From DATJBF01 sp035515475 (GTDB lineage: Bacteria; Verrucomicrobiota; Verrucomicrobiia; Palsa-1439), in contig DATJBF010000005.1 of the NCBI GenBank assembly GCA_035515475.1, positions 71,338 through 135,337 on the forward strand: DNA of 64,000 nt, read 5' to 3'. Positions within the stretch are counted from its first letter, which is position 1, and each line of letters begins with the position of its first letter. A program made the translations under genes and the position numbers. Shown here in pieces: positions 39,414 to 49,700 of this stretch. The notes under the pieces are model-generated. The model saw only the letters and a program-made list of their open reading frames with translations. It searched no databases and was not told the origin of the DNA.

Positions 39414-40708
39414 GGGAAAATCCGAAACTCGAAACCCGAAATTCGAAATCCCTTCTAATCACGCGACGCCAGGCGATCAGGTACGGCGCCGCCGGTTTGG
39501 TCGGCTTGGCGGGGACGGGATGGTTGATCGAATATCTCCGCCGGTACATCGAGAGCGAGAGCCCGGCCGACATTTTCAGGGGCGACGCGCCGAGCGACAG
39601 GGTGTGGGCGCTCTGGCAACAGCGTGGCTGGACGAAAGAAGGCTATCACTATCTCAAGCTCGGCCGCAACGTGCAGTGCAAGATTTGCCCAAACAACTGC
39701 ATCCTCACGCCCGGCGACCGCAGTCATTGCCGCAACCGCATCAACCGCGACGGCACGCTGTACACACTGGCCTACGGCAACCCGTGCAGTTTTCACGTCG
39801 ACCCCGTCGAGAAGAAGCCGCTGTTTCATTTCCTGCCGGGCACTCTGTCGTTTTCGCTGGCAACCGCGGGCTGCGTCTTTCGCTGCCTGAATTGCCAGAA
39901 CTGGGAAATCTCGCAGAAGAAACCCGAAGAGACAAAAGACCCGCGCGGCCCCGAGTTCCGGTTGCGGCCGCCGGTGCCGCAGATGTTGAGTATGGAACAG
40001 ATGGCGCAGTTGAGCCTGTTCCCGGATGACGTGGTGGCGGTGACCGAATCGCTCGGGTGTCCGTCGATTTCGTACACGTACTCCGAGCCGACTGCGTTCT
40101 ATGAGTACACCTACGACACCTGCAAGTTGGCCCGCGAGAAGAAGATCAGGAACATCATGGTCACCTGCGGCTCGATTGAGGAACGGCCCCTGCGCGACCT
40201 GACCCAGAATTTGGATGCGGCACATATCGACCTGAAAGGGTTCGATGAAGATATTTACTGGAAGCTGAACACGGGCCGGCTCAGGCCGATTCTCGACACG
40301 TTAAAGACGCTCCGGGACACGGGCGTGTGGTTCGAGATCATCAATCTGATCGTTCCGACCTACACGGACAATCTCGACACGATCGCGCGGATGTGTGATT
40401 GGCTGGTGGCGAACATCGGGCCCGATCATCCGCTTCATTTCTCCCGGTTCCACCCGGCCCACAAGCTCGAGCATTTGCCGCCCACGCCGGTGGAAACGCT
40501 GGTGCAAGCCCGAGAAATCGGCCAGAAAGCGGGGCTCCGCTACGTCTACATTGGCAACGTCCGCGGCCTGCCCGGAGTCGAGACCACCTATTGCCCGAAC
40601 TGCAAACGCGCCGTCATCGAGCGCGACGTGTTCGATATCACGAGCTTCAATCTCGCCGCCGGTCGCTGCAAATTCTGCCAGACCCCGATCGCCGGCGTGT
40701 GGGCGTGA
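39401..40708 (+). CDS. AmmeMemoRadiSam-type radical SAM enzyme with Tat-like leader
   Basis: 435 residues. The core has CVFRCLNCQNW (CxxxCxxC) and the family pattern CKICPNNC...GDRSHCRNR, a PflA-like activase group that pairs with Memo and AMMECR1. Extra Cys pairs occur near the N-terminus (CKICPNNC) and C-terminus (CPNCK, CKFCQ), the latter resembling a rubredoxin-like knuckle. Residues about 22-45 read TRRQAIRYGAAGLVGLAG, a plausible twin-arginine signal. GGAG lies six bases before the ATG at 39401, better than the ATG at 39395. Export of a radical SAM enzyme would be surprising, so the leader could instead be a membrane anchor or a degenerate signal. Confidence 0.88.
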   Translation: MGEIGENPKLETRNSKSLLITRRQAIRYGAAGLVGLAGTGWLIEYLRRYIESESPADIFRGDAPSDRVWALWQQRGWTKEGYHYLKLGRNVQCKICPNNCILTPGDRSHCRNRINRDGTLYTLAYGNPCSFHVDPVEKKPLFHFLPGTLSFSLATAGCVFRCLNCQNWEISQKKPEETKDPRGPEFRLRPPVPQMLSMEQMAQLSLFPDDVVAVTESLGCPSISYTYSEPTAFYEYTYDTCKLAREKKIRNIMVTCGSIEERPLRDLTQNLDAAHIDLKGFDEDIYWKLNTGRLRPILDTLKTLRDTGVWFEIINLIVPTYTDNLDTIARMCDWLVANIGPDHPLHFSRFHPAHKLEHLPPTPVETLVQAREIGQKAGLRYVYIGNVRGLPGVETTYCPNCKRAVIERDVFDITSFNLAAGRCKFCQTPIAGVWA

Positions 40709-40973
40709 GGGATGGGCCGGGAAGCGGCTGTCAGCGGTCAGCAGTCGGCCCTCGGCTTTCAGATGGCAGCGGGTTGCGCGGGAGATTGGCAGTCGATAGG
40801 CCGAAGGAGAATGGCCAGGGTTGCGTGCTTCCGTGGACCGGTGCCAATTTGGCACCGGATCGCCGCGAACTTCTTGTCCCCGTAGCCGCACCCTTTACGG
40901 GTGCGTTTTTCTCACGCAGGCTGAAGCCTGCGGCTACAATTCTGTCAGCAGCTCTTGGGCAGAGACACCGGAA
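40709..40973. other. Convergent gap with repeats
   Basis: Holds GTCAGCGGTCAGCAGTC-type repeat words (40731-40750) and the double-hairpin element at 40882-40938. No gene seen. Confidence 0.6.
40882..40938. repeat. Intergenic double-hairpin repeat
   Basis: Outer arms GTAGCCGCA and TGCGGCTAC enclose GCACCC-ttta-GGGTGC-like and GCAGGCT-ga-AGCCTGC hairpins. It is the complete form of the element found in frame at 37314-37387. Confidence 0.8.
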
Positions 40974-42239
40974 CTATTCCAGACCGGTGACTTCGGCGCT
41001 GAAGGTGGTCAAGGGCTTGCCTTCTTCAACGGTGATCTTCGAATTGATGAACCGGATCCCCTTGGCGTAATAGATGACCATTCCCTTCTTGGCCGAGATG
41101 GTCACGTTCGACAGCGTCACGTCGGTAATGGGCGCCTCTGGCAATCCCCAAATCTGGCCGGCGTTGGGGCAGTCGGTCGCCGTCACGTTGCGAATCGTGA
41201 TGTTCTTGTTGATGGGCGTCGTCGCCGTGACCGGCTCGGCTTTCTCGGTCGACGGATCCTTGGGCGCCGTTCGCTCCGGATAATAGTCGATGATGCGGAT
41301 CGGATACTTGACGTTCTTCATCGTGAGGTTCTCGTACGTCAGGTTCTGCAACACGCCGCCCCGTCCGCGCAGGGTCTTGATGCGGATGCCGGCATCGGTC
41401 GAATCGAACGTGCAATCACTCACCCGCAGGTCCTCGATGCCGCCTTCCGTGCCGGAGCCGATCGACATGCCGTGACCGTGAAGGAGTTTGCAGTTGGTGA
41501 TCGTGTAATTCTTGTTGCCAAGAGTGCGCGACCGGTTGGGTTTCACCACGATGTTGTCGTCGCCGACGTCGATCGTGCAATCGGTGATCAGATAATTCCA
41601 GCCGGAGGGATCGATCCCGTCGGTGTTGTGGGTGTTACTCGGTGATTTGATGGTGATGCCCTTGATGGTCACGTCGGTGCAATTCCGCGGCACGAGATGA
41701 AACATGGGCGAGTTACAGAGCGTCACACCCGTGACCAGCACGCGCGTGCAGTCGTTCAGCTTGATCATGTACGGCCGGTGCGGCATGTCGTGGTTCGCTT
41801 CGAACGCCGTCCACCACGCCTGGCCTTGGCCATCGATCGTGCCTTCTCCGCTGATTTCGATGTCCTGCGCCTTGTCGGCGGTGATGCAATCCTCGTAGCG
41901 CTCGTCGCTCATCGGATAATCCTTCATGTCGTCGCTGATCAGGATGGTGGCGCCGCTATCGAGGTGCAGATTGATGTGGCTGGCCAGCTTGAACGGGCCG
42001 GTCAGGAACTTCCCCTCCGGGATCAACACGATTCCACCTCCGGCCGCCGAAGCGGTATCGATCGTTTTCTGAATGGCTGCGGTGTTGATCGTCTTGCCGT
42101 CGCCAACGGCTCCGTACTTGGTCACGTCAAACGTCTTTGCGGGGATGACCGGCAGGGCCGGGGTTTGCGCAGGAAGGTTGGCTGCCAAGACAAAACAAAA
42201 GCCCAAGGGTGCAAGAATGTAGCTGGCAAAACGGTTCAT
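40974..42239 (-). CDS. Secreted glycoside hydrolase family 28 (polygalacturonase-like)
   Basis: 421 residues. A signal peptide (to about 24, LPAQ) precedes a parallel beta-helix with the four GH28 signatures: NTDGID, GDDN, GHGMSIGSG and RIKT. The catalytic Asp residues of these motifs are all present. GH28 enzymes hydrolyse pectin backbones (polygalacturonan or rhamnogalacturonan); the exact bond cannot be told. Adjacent genes are not carbohydrate-related, so it appears to be a stand-alone enzyme. The start at 42239 gives a normal leader. Confidence 0.92.
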   Translation of the reverse strand: MNRFASYILAPLGFCFVLAANLPAQTPALPVIPAKTFDVTKYGAVGDGKTINTAAIQKTIDTASAAGGGIVLIPEGKFLTGPFKLASHINLHLDSGATILISDDMKDYPMSDERYEDCITADKAQDIEISGEGTIDGQGQAWWTAFEANHDMPHRPYMIKLNDCTRVLVTGVTLCNSPMFHLVPRNCTDVTIKGITIKSPSNTHNTDGIDPSGWNYLITDCTIDVGDDNIVVKPNRSRTLGNKNYTITNCKLLHGHGMSIGSGTEGGIEDLRVSDCTFDSTDAGIRIKTLRGRGGVLQNLTYENLTMKNVKYPIRIIDYYPERTAPKDPSTEKAEPVTATTPINKNITIRNVTATDCPNAGQIWGLPEAPITDVTLSNVTISAKKGMVIYYAKGIRFINSKITVEEGKPLTTFSAEVTGLE

Positions 42240-42547
42240 GGCGGTTGTTCCCTTTCTTAACGTGCGACCAGATGCAACAAAGTCATGCGCGATCGACGTC
42301 GAATACTGCCAGAGGGTGCGGACATGGTCAAAGGGATTCCAGTCGTTTGACAGGCGACGCCCGACGCCGTCCGGACGTCGATGATTTCATTGCCGTCTCG
42401 AACCGGACAAGGAGGCAATCTTCTCTCCTGTCGTCCTGAACGTGTCGAAATACGCCCCGTTGCCCGGGGCAAAGCCTCGCCGTTCCATAACGAGCCAAGT
42501 TTCGTTCCGCGTGCCGCTCGTGGCTGACGGCTGACAGGTTCCGCCGA
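42240..42547. other. Gap between the Kelch and GH28 genes
   Basis: About 300 bp, both flanking genes on the minus strand. No gene or clear promoter motif found. Confidence 0.5.
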
Positions 42548-45500
42548 CTACTTTGCCGTGCCGGACTTGTCCCGTTTCGCCTTGTAATGCAGGCTCGTGG
42601 TACCCATGAAAGCTTCCGTGTCCACCACCACGATTACCGGGAAGTCGGCCACGAGCACCCCCGCCTCCGGCTCAGTGGGATTGATCATGCCGTACTCCGC
42701 CCAGGCGGTTTGCCACGAGCCCTTCTTCAACGTGGCGCTGAACTTCCACAGGCCGGTCCCTTTGTTGTAGGTCGGCTTGTTGAACTTGCTCACGCCGTTG
42801 TGGCCAATTCCCTTGCTGTTGAGGGTAAATGACATCTCCGCATCACCGATGTCCAACGTCACCACTTTGCCGCCGAAACTGTAATCACGGGGGAGATCGA
42901 ACGTGCCCTTGACGGTGCAACTGTCAGCGTTGGCCTTGGCGAAGTTCAAGGTCCCCTGCAACTTGGTGATGTTGAGCAGGCAAGGGACCGCCACGCCGAA
43001 GGTGGCGTTGGTTGACGCGATTCCGTCGCTGATTGTCACCTTGACAACCTCTGGCCCGCAATTCGTATACACGTGCGTCGGAGAAAACTCCGTGCAGGTC
43101 GTGCCGTCGCCAAAGCTCCACAGGCAGGACAAGGGATTTCCGTCGGCGTCAACCGCCGCCACATTGAACGTGAACGGCTCCAGCGCTTCCACCACGGCGA
43201 TATTATTCAGCATGGCCACGGGATTCGTCACGGCAGGCGGAAACATGATTTGCGGTGGCGTATCGATCTCCAGGCTGAAGTCCTTTTCCGAGTAGAGACT
43301 GTTGGCACCGGTGCAACGCACCCGGAAACCCGTCGTGCCCCCTGTGCTCGGTGTGCCGGAGATCGTGCCGCCGCTGTCAAGGTACAGCCCCACCGGCGGG
43401 CTATTCGACACCACCAACCAACTGTACGACGCGGTTCCACCCGTGGCGGTCAGTTTCTGAGAGTAGACAATGCCCAACGTGCCTGGAGGCAACGCACTCA
43501 CAGTCGTGATCGTCGGCGCCGTCGGCACCGGGTTAACCGTCAGGCTGAACTCCTTCTCTGAATACAGGCCTTTGGCGTCGGTCACCCGCACCCGGAAGCT
43601 GCTTGTCGTTACCATTGTTGGCGTGCCGGTGATTGCCCCGCTGCTGCCGACCAGTCCCAAGCCCGGCGGCAGACTGTTTAGCACCACCGACCAACTGTAC
43701 GGTGCCGTTCCGCCGGTCGCAGTCAACGTTTGGTTGTATGCAGTTCCCACTATTGCGGCCGGCAAGGAACTGCTGGTGGCCAACTGCAACGAGTTGGCAA
43801 TGTCATGGTACAACTCCGCGCTGGAAAGAGGAGTGCCGCCCGCGCCCCCGGCCGCCAGCACCTGCCCATTCGGCAGTAACGTCGCCGTGTGATCGAGACG
43901 CAAGCTGGTCATCGATTCGGTCGCCGTCCACGTCCCGGTGGCCGGGTCGTAAATCTCCGCGCTGGAAAGAGCGATGCCGCTGCTGTCTTCGCCCCCCGCG
44001 ACCAGCACTTTTCCGTCGGACAGTAACGTCGCGCTGTGCGAATCGCGGGCGGTATTCAGCGCGCCGGTCGCCGTCCATGTCCCGGTCGCCGGGTCGTACA
44101 ACTCCGCGCTGGCAAGAGAGCCGCTGTCGTTCCAGCCTCCCGCGACCAGCACCTTCCCATTGGGCAATAACGTCGCCGTGTGCGTATCGCGCGCGGTGTG
44201 CAGCGAGCCGGTCGCCGTCCACTTCCCGGTGGCCGGGTCGTACAGTTCCGCGCTGGATAGATCGACAACATTATCATAGGAATCGTAATAGTAGCCCCCG
44301 GCGACCAGCACCTTGCCATTGGGCAGCAACGTCGCCGTGTAACTCTCGCGTGCGGCGTTCAGCGAGCCGGTCGCCACCCACGTCCCGGTGGCCGGATCGT
44401 ACAATTCCGCGCTGGAAACCGTGTATGGGGAAATGTTGATTTCGCCCCCGGCGACCAGCACCTGTCCACTGGGCAGCAAGGTCGCCCTGTGATTCCCACG
44501 TGCCGTGTTCAGCGAGCCGGTCGCCGTCCATGTCCCGGTGGCCGGATCGTACAGCTCCGCGCTGGAGAGATAGCCACTGTAGTCATTGTAGCCCCCGGCG
44601 ACCAGCACCTTGCCATTGGGCAGCAACGTCGCCGTGTGAACAGCGCGTGCGGTGGTCAGCGAGCCGGTCGCTGTCCACGTCCCGATAGCTGGATCGTACA
44701 GCTCCGCGCTGGAAAGATAATAAGGATACGTGCTTCTGTACCCTCCCGCGACCAGCACCTGTCCATTGGGCAGCAACGTCGCTGTGTGCCATCTCCGTGC
44801 GGTGGTCAGCGAGCCGGTCGCCGTCCATGTCCCACCGGCCTGATCATACAGCTCCGCGCTGGACAAAACGATGCCGCTGCCGTCTGCGCCTCCTGCGACC
44901 AGCACCTTACCATTGGGCAGCAACGTCGCCGTGTGACCACCGCGTACGGTGGTCAGCGAGACGGTGGCCGTCCATGTCCCACCGGCCGGATCGTACAGCT
45001 CCGCGGTGGAAACAGTGTAAGAGTAAGTGTTGCCTTCGCCTCCTGCGACCAACACCTTCCCATTGGATAGCAACGTCGCCGTGTGACTAGTGCGTGCGGT
45101 GTACATCGAACCAGCCGCCGTCCACGTCCCGCTGGCCGGGTCGTACAGCTCCGCGTTAGTGAACCAATTGCCGCTGCCAGAGCCTCCTGCGACCAGCACC
45201 TTGCCATTAGGCAGCAACGTCGCTGTGTGATTCCCGCGTGCGGTGGTCAGCGGACTGGTCGCCGTCCACGTCCCGGTGGCCGGATCATACAGCTCCGCGC
45301 TGGGAAGATAATGGAGACCATCAATGCCTCCCGCGACCAGCACCTTACCATTAGGCAGCAACGTCGCCGTGTGCCAACCGCGTATGGTGGTCATCGAGTT
45401 GGTCGCCGTCCACGTCCCGGTGGCCGGATCGTACAGCTCCGCGCTGGAAAGCCAACCGCTTGAGCCAAGGCCCCCCGCGACCAGCACCTTCCCATTGGGC

Positions 45501-45946
45501 AACAACGTCGCCGTGTGATAAGCGCGTGCGGTGGTTAGCGCGCCGGTCGCCGTCCACGCTCCGGTGGCCGGATCGTACAGCTCCGCGCTGGAAAGATAGC
45601 CACTGGTGCTATTGTAGCCCCCCGCGACCAACACCTTGCCATTGGGCAGTAATGTTGCCGTGTGATTGGCGCGTGCAGTGGTCATCGAGCCGGTCGCTGT
45701 CCACGTCCCGGTGGCTGGATCGTACAGCTCCGCGCTGGAAAGAGCGCCGCTGCTGCTCCCTTCCCCCCCCGCTACCAGCACCTTCCCGTTCGGAAGCAAT
45801 GTCGCAGTGTGGTAATAGCGATTGGTGGCCATTGAGCCGGTGGTGACCCAGGAAGCGCCGTTAACCTCGTGGATGACCGATAAATTGAGCGCCAGCGCGG
45901 CCAACGCCAGCACGACTGGAGTGATTCTGCGCGTGAACGTTTTCAT
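42548..45946 (-). CDS. Secreted Kelch-repeat protein with Ig-like and PKD-like domains
   Basis: 1132 residues. A signal peptide ([20 protein letters not shown]) is followed by 14 repeats of about 50 residues built on [16 protein letters not shown] and [17 protein letters not shown], the Kelch/galactose-oxidase-like propeller unit; 14 repeats would make two seven-bladed propellers. Then come two He_PIG-type Ig domains ([38 protein letters not shown]), a PKD-like domain ([20 protein letters not shown]) and a beta-rich C-terminus. No catalytic residues are recognised; surface adhesion or glycan binding is the likely role. The DNA repeats are very similar, so copy number may vary or be misassembled. 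AAGGTG precedes the ATG at 45946. Confidence 0.85.
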   Translation of the reverse strand: MKTFTRRITPVVLALAALALNLSVIHEVNGASWVTTGSMATNRYYHTATLLPNGKVLVAGGEGSSSGALSSAELYDPATGTWTATGSMTTARANHTATLLPNGKVLVAGGYNSTSGYLSSAELYDPATGAWTATGALTTARAYHTATLLPNGKVLVAGGLGSSGWLSSAELYDPATGTWTATNSMTTIRGWHTATLLPNGKVLVAGGIDGLHYLPSAELYDPATGTWTATSPLTTARGNHTATLLPNGKVLVAGGSGSGNWFTNAELYDPASGTWTAAGSMYTARTSHTATLLSNGKVLVAGGEGNTYSYTVSTAELYDPAGGTWTATVSLTTVRGGHTATLLPNGKVLVAGGADGSGIVLSSAELYDQAGGTWTATGSLTTARRWHTATLLPNGQVLVAGGYRSTYPYYLSSAELYDPAIGTWTATGSLTTARAVHTATLLPNGKVLVAGGYNDYSGYLSSAELYDPATGTWTATGSLNTARGNHRATLLPSGQVLVAGGEINISPYTVSSAELYDPATGTWVATGSLNAARESYTATLLPNGKVLVAGGYYYDSYDNVVDLSSAELYDPATGKWTATGSLHTARDTHTATLLPNGKVLVAGGWNDSGSLASAELYDPATGTWTATGALNTARDSHSATLLSDGKVLVAGGEDSSGIALSSAEIYDPATGTWTATESMTSLRLDHTATLLPNGQVLAAGGAGGTPLSSAELYHDIANSLQLATSSSLPAAIVGTAYNQTLTATGGTAPYSWSVVLNSLPPGLGLVGSSGAITGTPTMVTTSSFRVRVTDAKGLYSEKEFSLTVNPVPTAPTITTVSALPPGTLGIVYSQKLTATGGTASYSWLVVSNSPPVGLYLDSGGTISGTPSTGGTTGFRVRCTGANSLYSEKDFSLEIDTPPQIMFPPAVTNPVAMLNNIAVVEALEPFTFNVAAVDADGNPLSCLWSFGDGTTCTEFSPTHVYTNCGPEVVKVTISDGIASTNATFGVAVPCLLNITKLQGTLNFAKANADSCTVKGTFDLPRDYSFGGKVVTLDIGDAEMSFTLNSKGIGHNGVSKFNKPTYNKGTGLWKFSATLKKGSWQTAWAEYGMINPTEPEAGVLVADFPVIVVVDTEAFMGTTSLHYKAKRDKSGTAK

Positions 45947-46732
45947 AATCACCTTGGATGGTTGAGGTCACTAGACCCCGCGGGCTTGGTGAAACCTGTT
46001 TGGCTGCCGAGTCGGTGCGCGTAATTCCAGCCGCGGTCACGTGGTAAACCTTCGTTTCGCCCAAGAGACCTACGCCAAACGAAGCATGGGAAGTCGCGCG
46101 CCAACTTGAGTTGGCCGACAAAAAGTCTTTGTTGTTCGTCTCGCACTTGCCTCACCTGCGCCGCGCTCGTGCCCCTCACAACACGAACTTGCCGCCACTC
46201 ACCAGTCACCAACTTGCGACCCGAACAACGCGGGCATTCTTGCCAATCGGACAGCGTCTGTCAATCGTGAAAACGGGGCCAATTCCAATCAAGACAAGGC
46301 TTGCACGGCAGCTTCGACTGGCCGCAAGAAAGCTTGCCTCGTTTCACGGCGGCGCTCTCTCAAATCGATTCGGCGCGCTGGGCCAGCACGCCCTACCAAA
46401 CAATCTTCGTGATCTTCGTGTCCTTCGTGGTGAAATTGCCAACCCTGTCGCCGCGACATTTCTGTCAGTGCTCCTACAAACTCTCCGGAGTCCTCTATGC
46501 GAGGTCGAGAGACCTTGGCACAACGAGATTCCTTGCGTTCCTTTGCGCCTCTTTGCGGCCACAAGCATTTGTGACCATCAGCCGTACGGAAGCACGCTTC
46601 CGCGTCTTGGCGGGAAGCCCGGATTTCCAGCCTGCAGAATTCAGTTGCACACGGACGGACCGGTACTAAGGTGAAGGCAGAATCTTCAACGAATTCTCTT
46701 CCCGTGGTTCTAAGCAAGTGAGGCGGTGATCG
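45947..46732. other. 780-bp intergenic stretch with degenerate interspersed repeats
   Basis: No gene with convincing coding character. It contains words common in environmental interspersed repeats: ATCTTCGTGTCCTTCGTGGT (46405-46435 area), CCTTTGCGCCTCTTTGCG (46536-46555 area) and GGCGCGCT..GC..AGCACGCCCTACC (about 46374-46398), the last also present near 19539-19567. Probably an accumulation of decayed repeat elements, with promoters of the diverging Kelch and AsmA-like genes at its ends. Confidence 0.6.
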
Positions 46733-49700
46733 ATGGCGGACACAACGACACAATCAGACTCGCCAAAAAGAGGACGTTGGTTGAAATGGCTGGCAGGGTG
46801 CGCCGCCGGTCTGATCGTCATTCTGGTGGCCCTCTATTTCATCGCCACCAGCAGCGCGTTCTTCAAGACCGTGGTGTTGCCCCGGGTCAGCTCCGCGCTC
46901 GATGCCGACGTCTCGGTGAGCGACGCCGAGATCAGCCCGTTCTCCCACGTCATCTTGCATGACCTGAAAGTGACACCGAAAGGCGGTCAGCCAGTCTTTA
47001 CCGCGTCGAGTGTGACGGCCCGGTACAGCCTGCTGTCGATTCTTCGCGGGCACATCCTCGTGGACGAGGCCTCAGTCGTGGATCCCACGGTGACCGTCAT
47101 TGAACACCCGGACGGCACGAGCAACCTGAGTCCGCTGCTGAAGTCCGGGAAACCGACAACGAAAGTGGAAAGGACGGCCCGACCAGCCCCTGCGCCCACG
47201 GCGAAACCGTCATCGCCGCCGTCGATCGACGTGAAATCCGTCTCGGTTAAGAACGCGACCGTCCGCTACGTGCAGAGTCTCAAGGACGGCGGAACACAAA
47301 CGCTCGAACTGACGAAGGTGGACGTCACCGTCGGCAACATCAAGAACGGCGGGACCGGCCAATTGGATTTCGCCGCGGCGATGGCGCTGACCAAAACGCT
47401 GCCAACGCCCGGTTCAAACACGACCCTCCAGGCCAACCTCAACGGCGCATTCACGTTTAATCTGACACAGGACCTGAAGCCGGGTGCGGTCAAAGGCAAC
47501 GCGGCCGCTAAGATGGACCAGGCGACCGGGGTGTTCGCCGACCTGACGGGGCTGGCGGCCAAGTTCGACTGTGACGTCACGCCCACCGACATCAAACAGT
47601 GCGCGCTGACCTTTACCAAAGCCGACGCGGCACTGGGCAACGTGAGCGTCAGTGGGCCGTTCGATCCCGCCAAAATGGAGGGCAAACTCAAGGTCGAGGC
47701 GTCCTCGCTCGATCGTCGGGTGCTCAATCTCGTCGGAGCCGCCGCCGGGATCGATTTCGGCACGACGACCATCAACACGAGCAACGATATCGAGCTGACC
47801 CAGGGTGGCGCCGTCATTACCGCCGCCAGCACGGTCAACGTCGCCCGCTTCCAGGTCACGCGCCAGAACCAGACCTCGCCGACACTCGACCTGCGCTGTC
47901 AGTACGACGTTTCGGTCAACCGGTCCGAGCAATCGGTGCAGGTCAAGACGCTGAACCTCGCGGGAACGCAGAACCAACATCCGCTGTTGCAGGCGGAGCT
48001 GACCAGCCCGATGACCATCGCTTGGGGCAACACTGGGAACGCGGTCGGCAACGCGACGCTGAACGTCGCGGTGACCGGCTTGGACCTCGGAGACTGGAAA
48101 GCGTTTGCCGGCGATTATGCGCCCGGCGGCGTGGCGAATCTGAAATTGAAACTGCAGTCGCAACAGGCCGGTAAACAACTGACGTTCGACCTCGAAGGGC
48201 AGGTGGACCAACTCTCCGCGCACATCGGCCACGACCAGATTCCGCCGGTCGACGTGCACGTGGTGGCCCGCGGAACCGGCGCCGATCTCAAGCAATTCCA
48301 CCTGAGCGAGTACCGGCTCGATCTGGCCCAGCAACACCAATCGGTGCTGACCGTGTCCGGTACCGGCTCGTTCGACCGAACCACGCAGGATGCGGACATC
48401 CAAGCATCCGCGCAGGCCGCACTCGACCGCCTGTCGGGTCTGATGGCTCATTGGGTGACGGCAGCAGCCGATTACGCGCCGTCGGGCCGGGCGAACCTAA
48501 AATTGAACTTACAGGTGAAACAAGGCGGCAGCCAACTGGCATTCGATGCGGATGGCCAGGTGAACGAACTCTCAGCTCGGATCGGCGGGCAGAATCTCAC
48601 GCCGGTCAATGTGCATCTGGTGACCCGCGGGACCGGAGCCGACCTGACGCAGTTTAACGTGAGCGAGTGCCAACTCGATCTCACCCGGCAAGAACAGTTG
48701 GTGCTGACCATGTCCAGCACCGGCACGGTTGACCGCGCAACGCTGGATGCCGACCTGCAGTTCGCCGCGAAGGCGGCACTCGACCGGCTGGCGGCGTTGT
48801 GGCCCCGGCCCGACATCGCGTGCTCCGCCGGCACGCTCGACGTGACCGGCCACGTCACGAGCCAGCGCCAGACACGAGCCGTCACCGGTCAACTCACGCT
48901 GGCCGATTTGACCGGCCACTACGGCGATTACCGGTTCGACGGCTTTGGCACGACCATCGACCTCGACGGGTTGATGAAAGGCAAACAACTTGAAATCCAC
49001 AAAGCCGCCGGCCAGTTCCACAAGGGCCGGAGTCCCGGCGGGAAATTCGACGTCGCCGGCCAATACGATCTCGACAAGAAGACGGGCCAGTTGACCGCAA
49101 AACTCGAGGGCTTCACCCAGAACGATTTGGGGCCGTTCCTCCAGCCGTCGCTCGGCGACAAGAAACTGGTTTCGGTCTCGCTGACCGCGATGGCGTCGGC
49201 CGGGTTTGACGCCAACGGCAACGGGTCCGTCAAGGCCGATGCCAAGGTGGCCAACCTTGTCGTGCAGGACCCGAAGAACCAGTTGCCGGCCAAACCGCTC
49301 GAAGTCCATCTGCAGATTGACGCTGCCGGGAGCAACAAGGTTGTCAACGTGCATCAGTGTCAGCTGGCGTTGACGCCGACGGAGCGGGCCAAGAACGAAC
49401 TGCGGCTCAGCGGTACGGTAAATTACTCCCGCACGGGCGGGATCACCGGCGACCTCAAGCTCGCGGCCGACTCACTCGACGCGACGGCGTACTACGATTT
49501 GTTCACGGCGAAAAACAAAGCGAACGAGGCGGAGACGGGTTCTCCGCCGGCTCCGGGCAAACCGAAATCGGCCCCGGCCTCGGGTGCCGAGGAGCAAGCG
49601 GAGCCGGCCGCCGTGAAACTGCCGGTCCGCAATTTCACCTGCGACGCGACCATTGGCCGGTTCTACCTGCGACAGGTCGACATCTCGAATCTCGTGACCA

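Noticed and set aside
42548..45946. Tandem DNA repeats as a CRISPR array
   Set aside because: Units of about 150 bp are in frame and encode Kelch blades; there are no short repeats with unique spacers.
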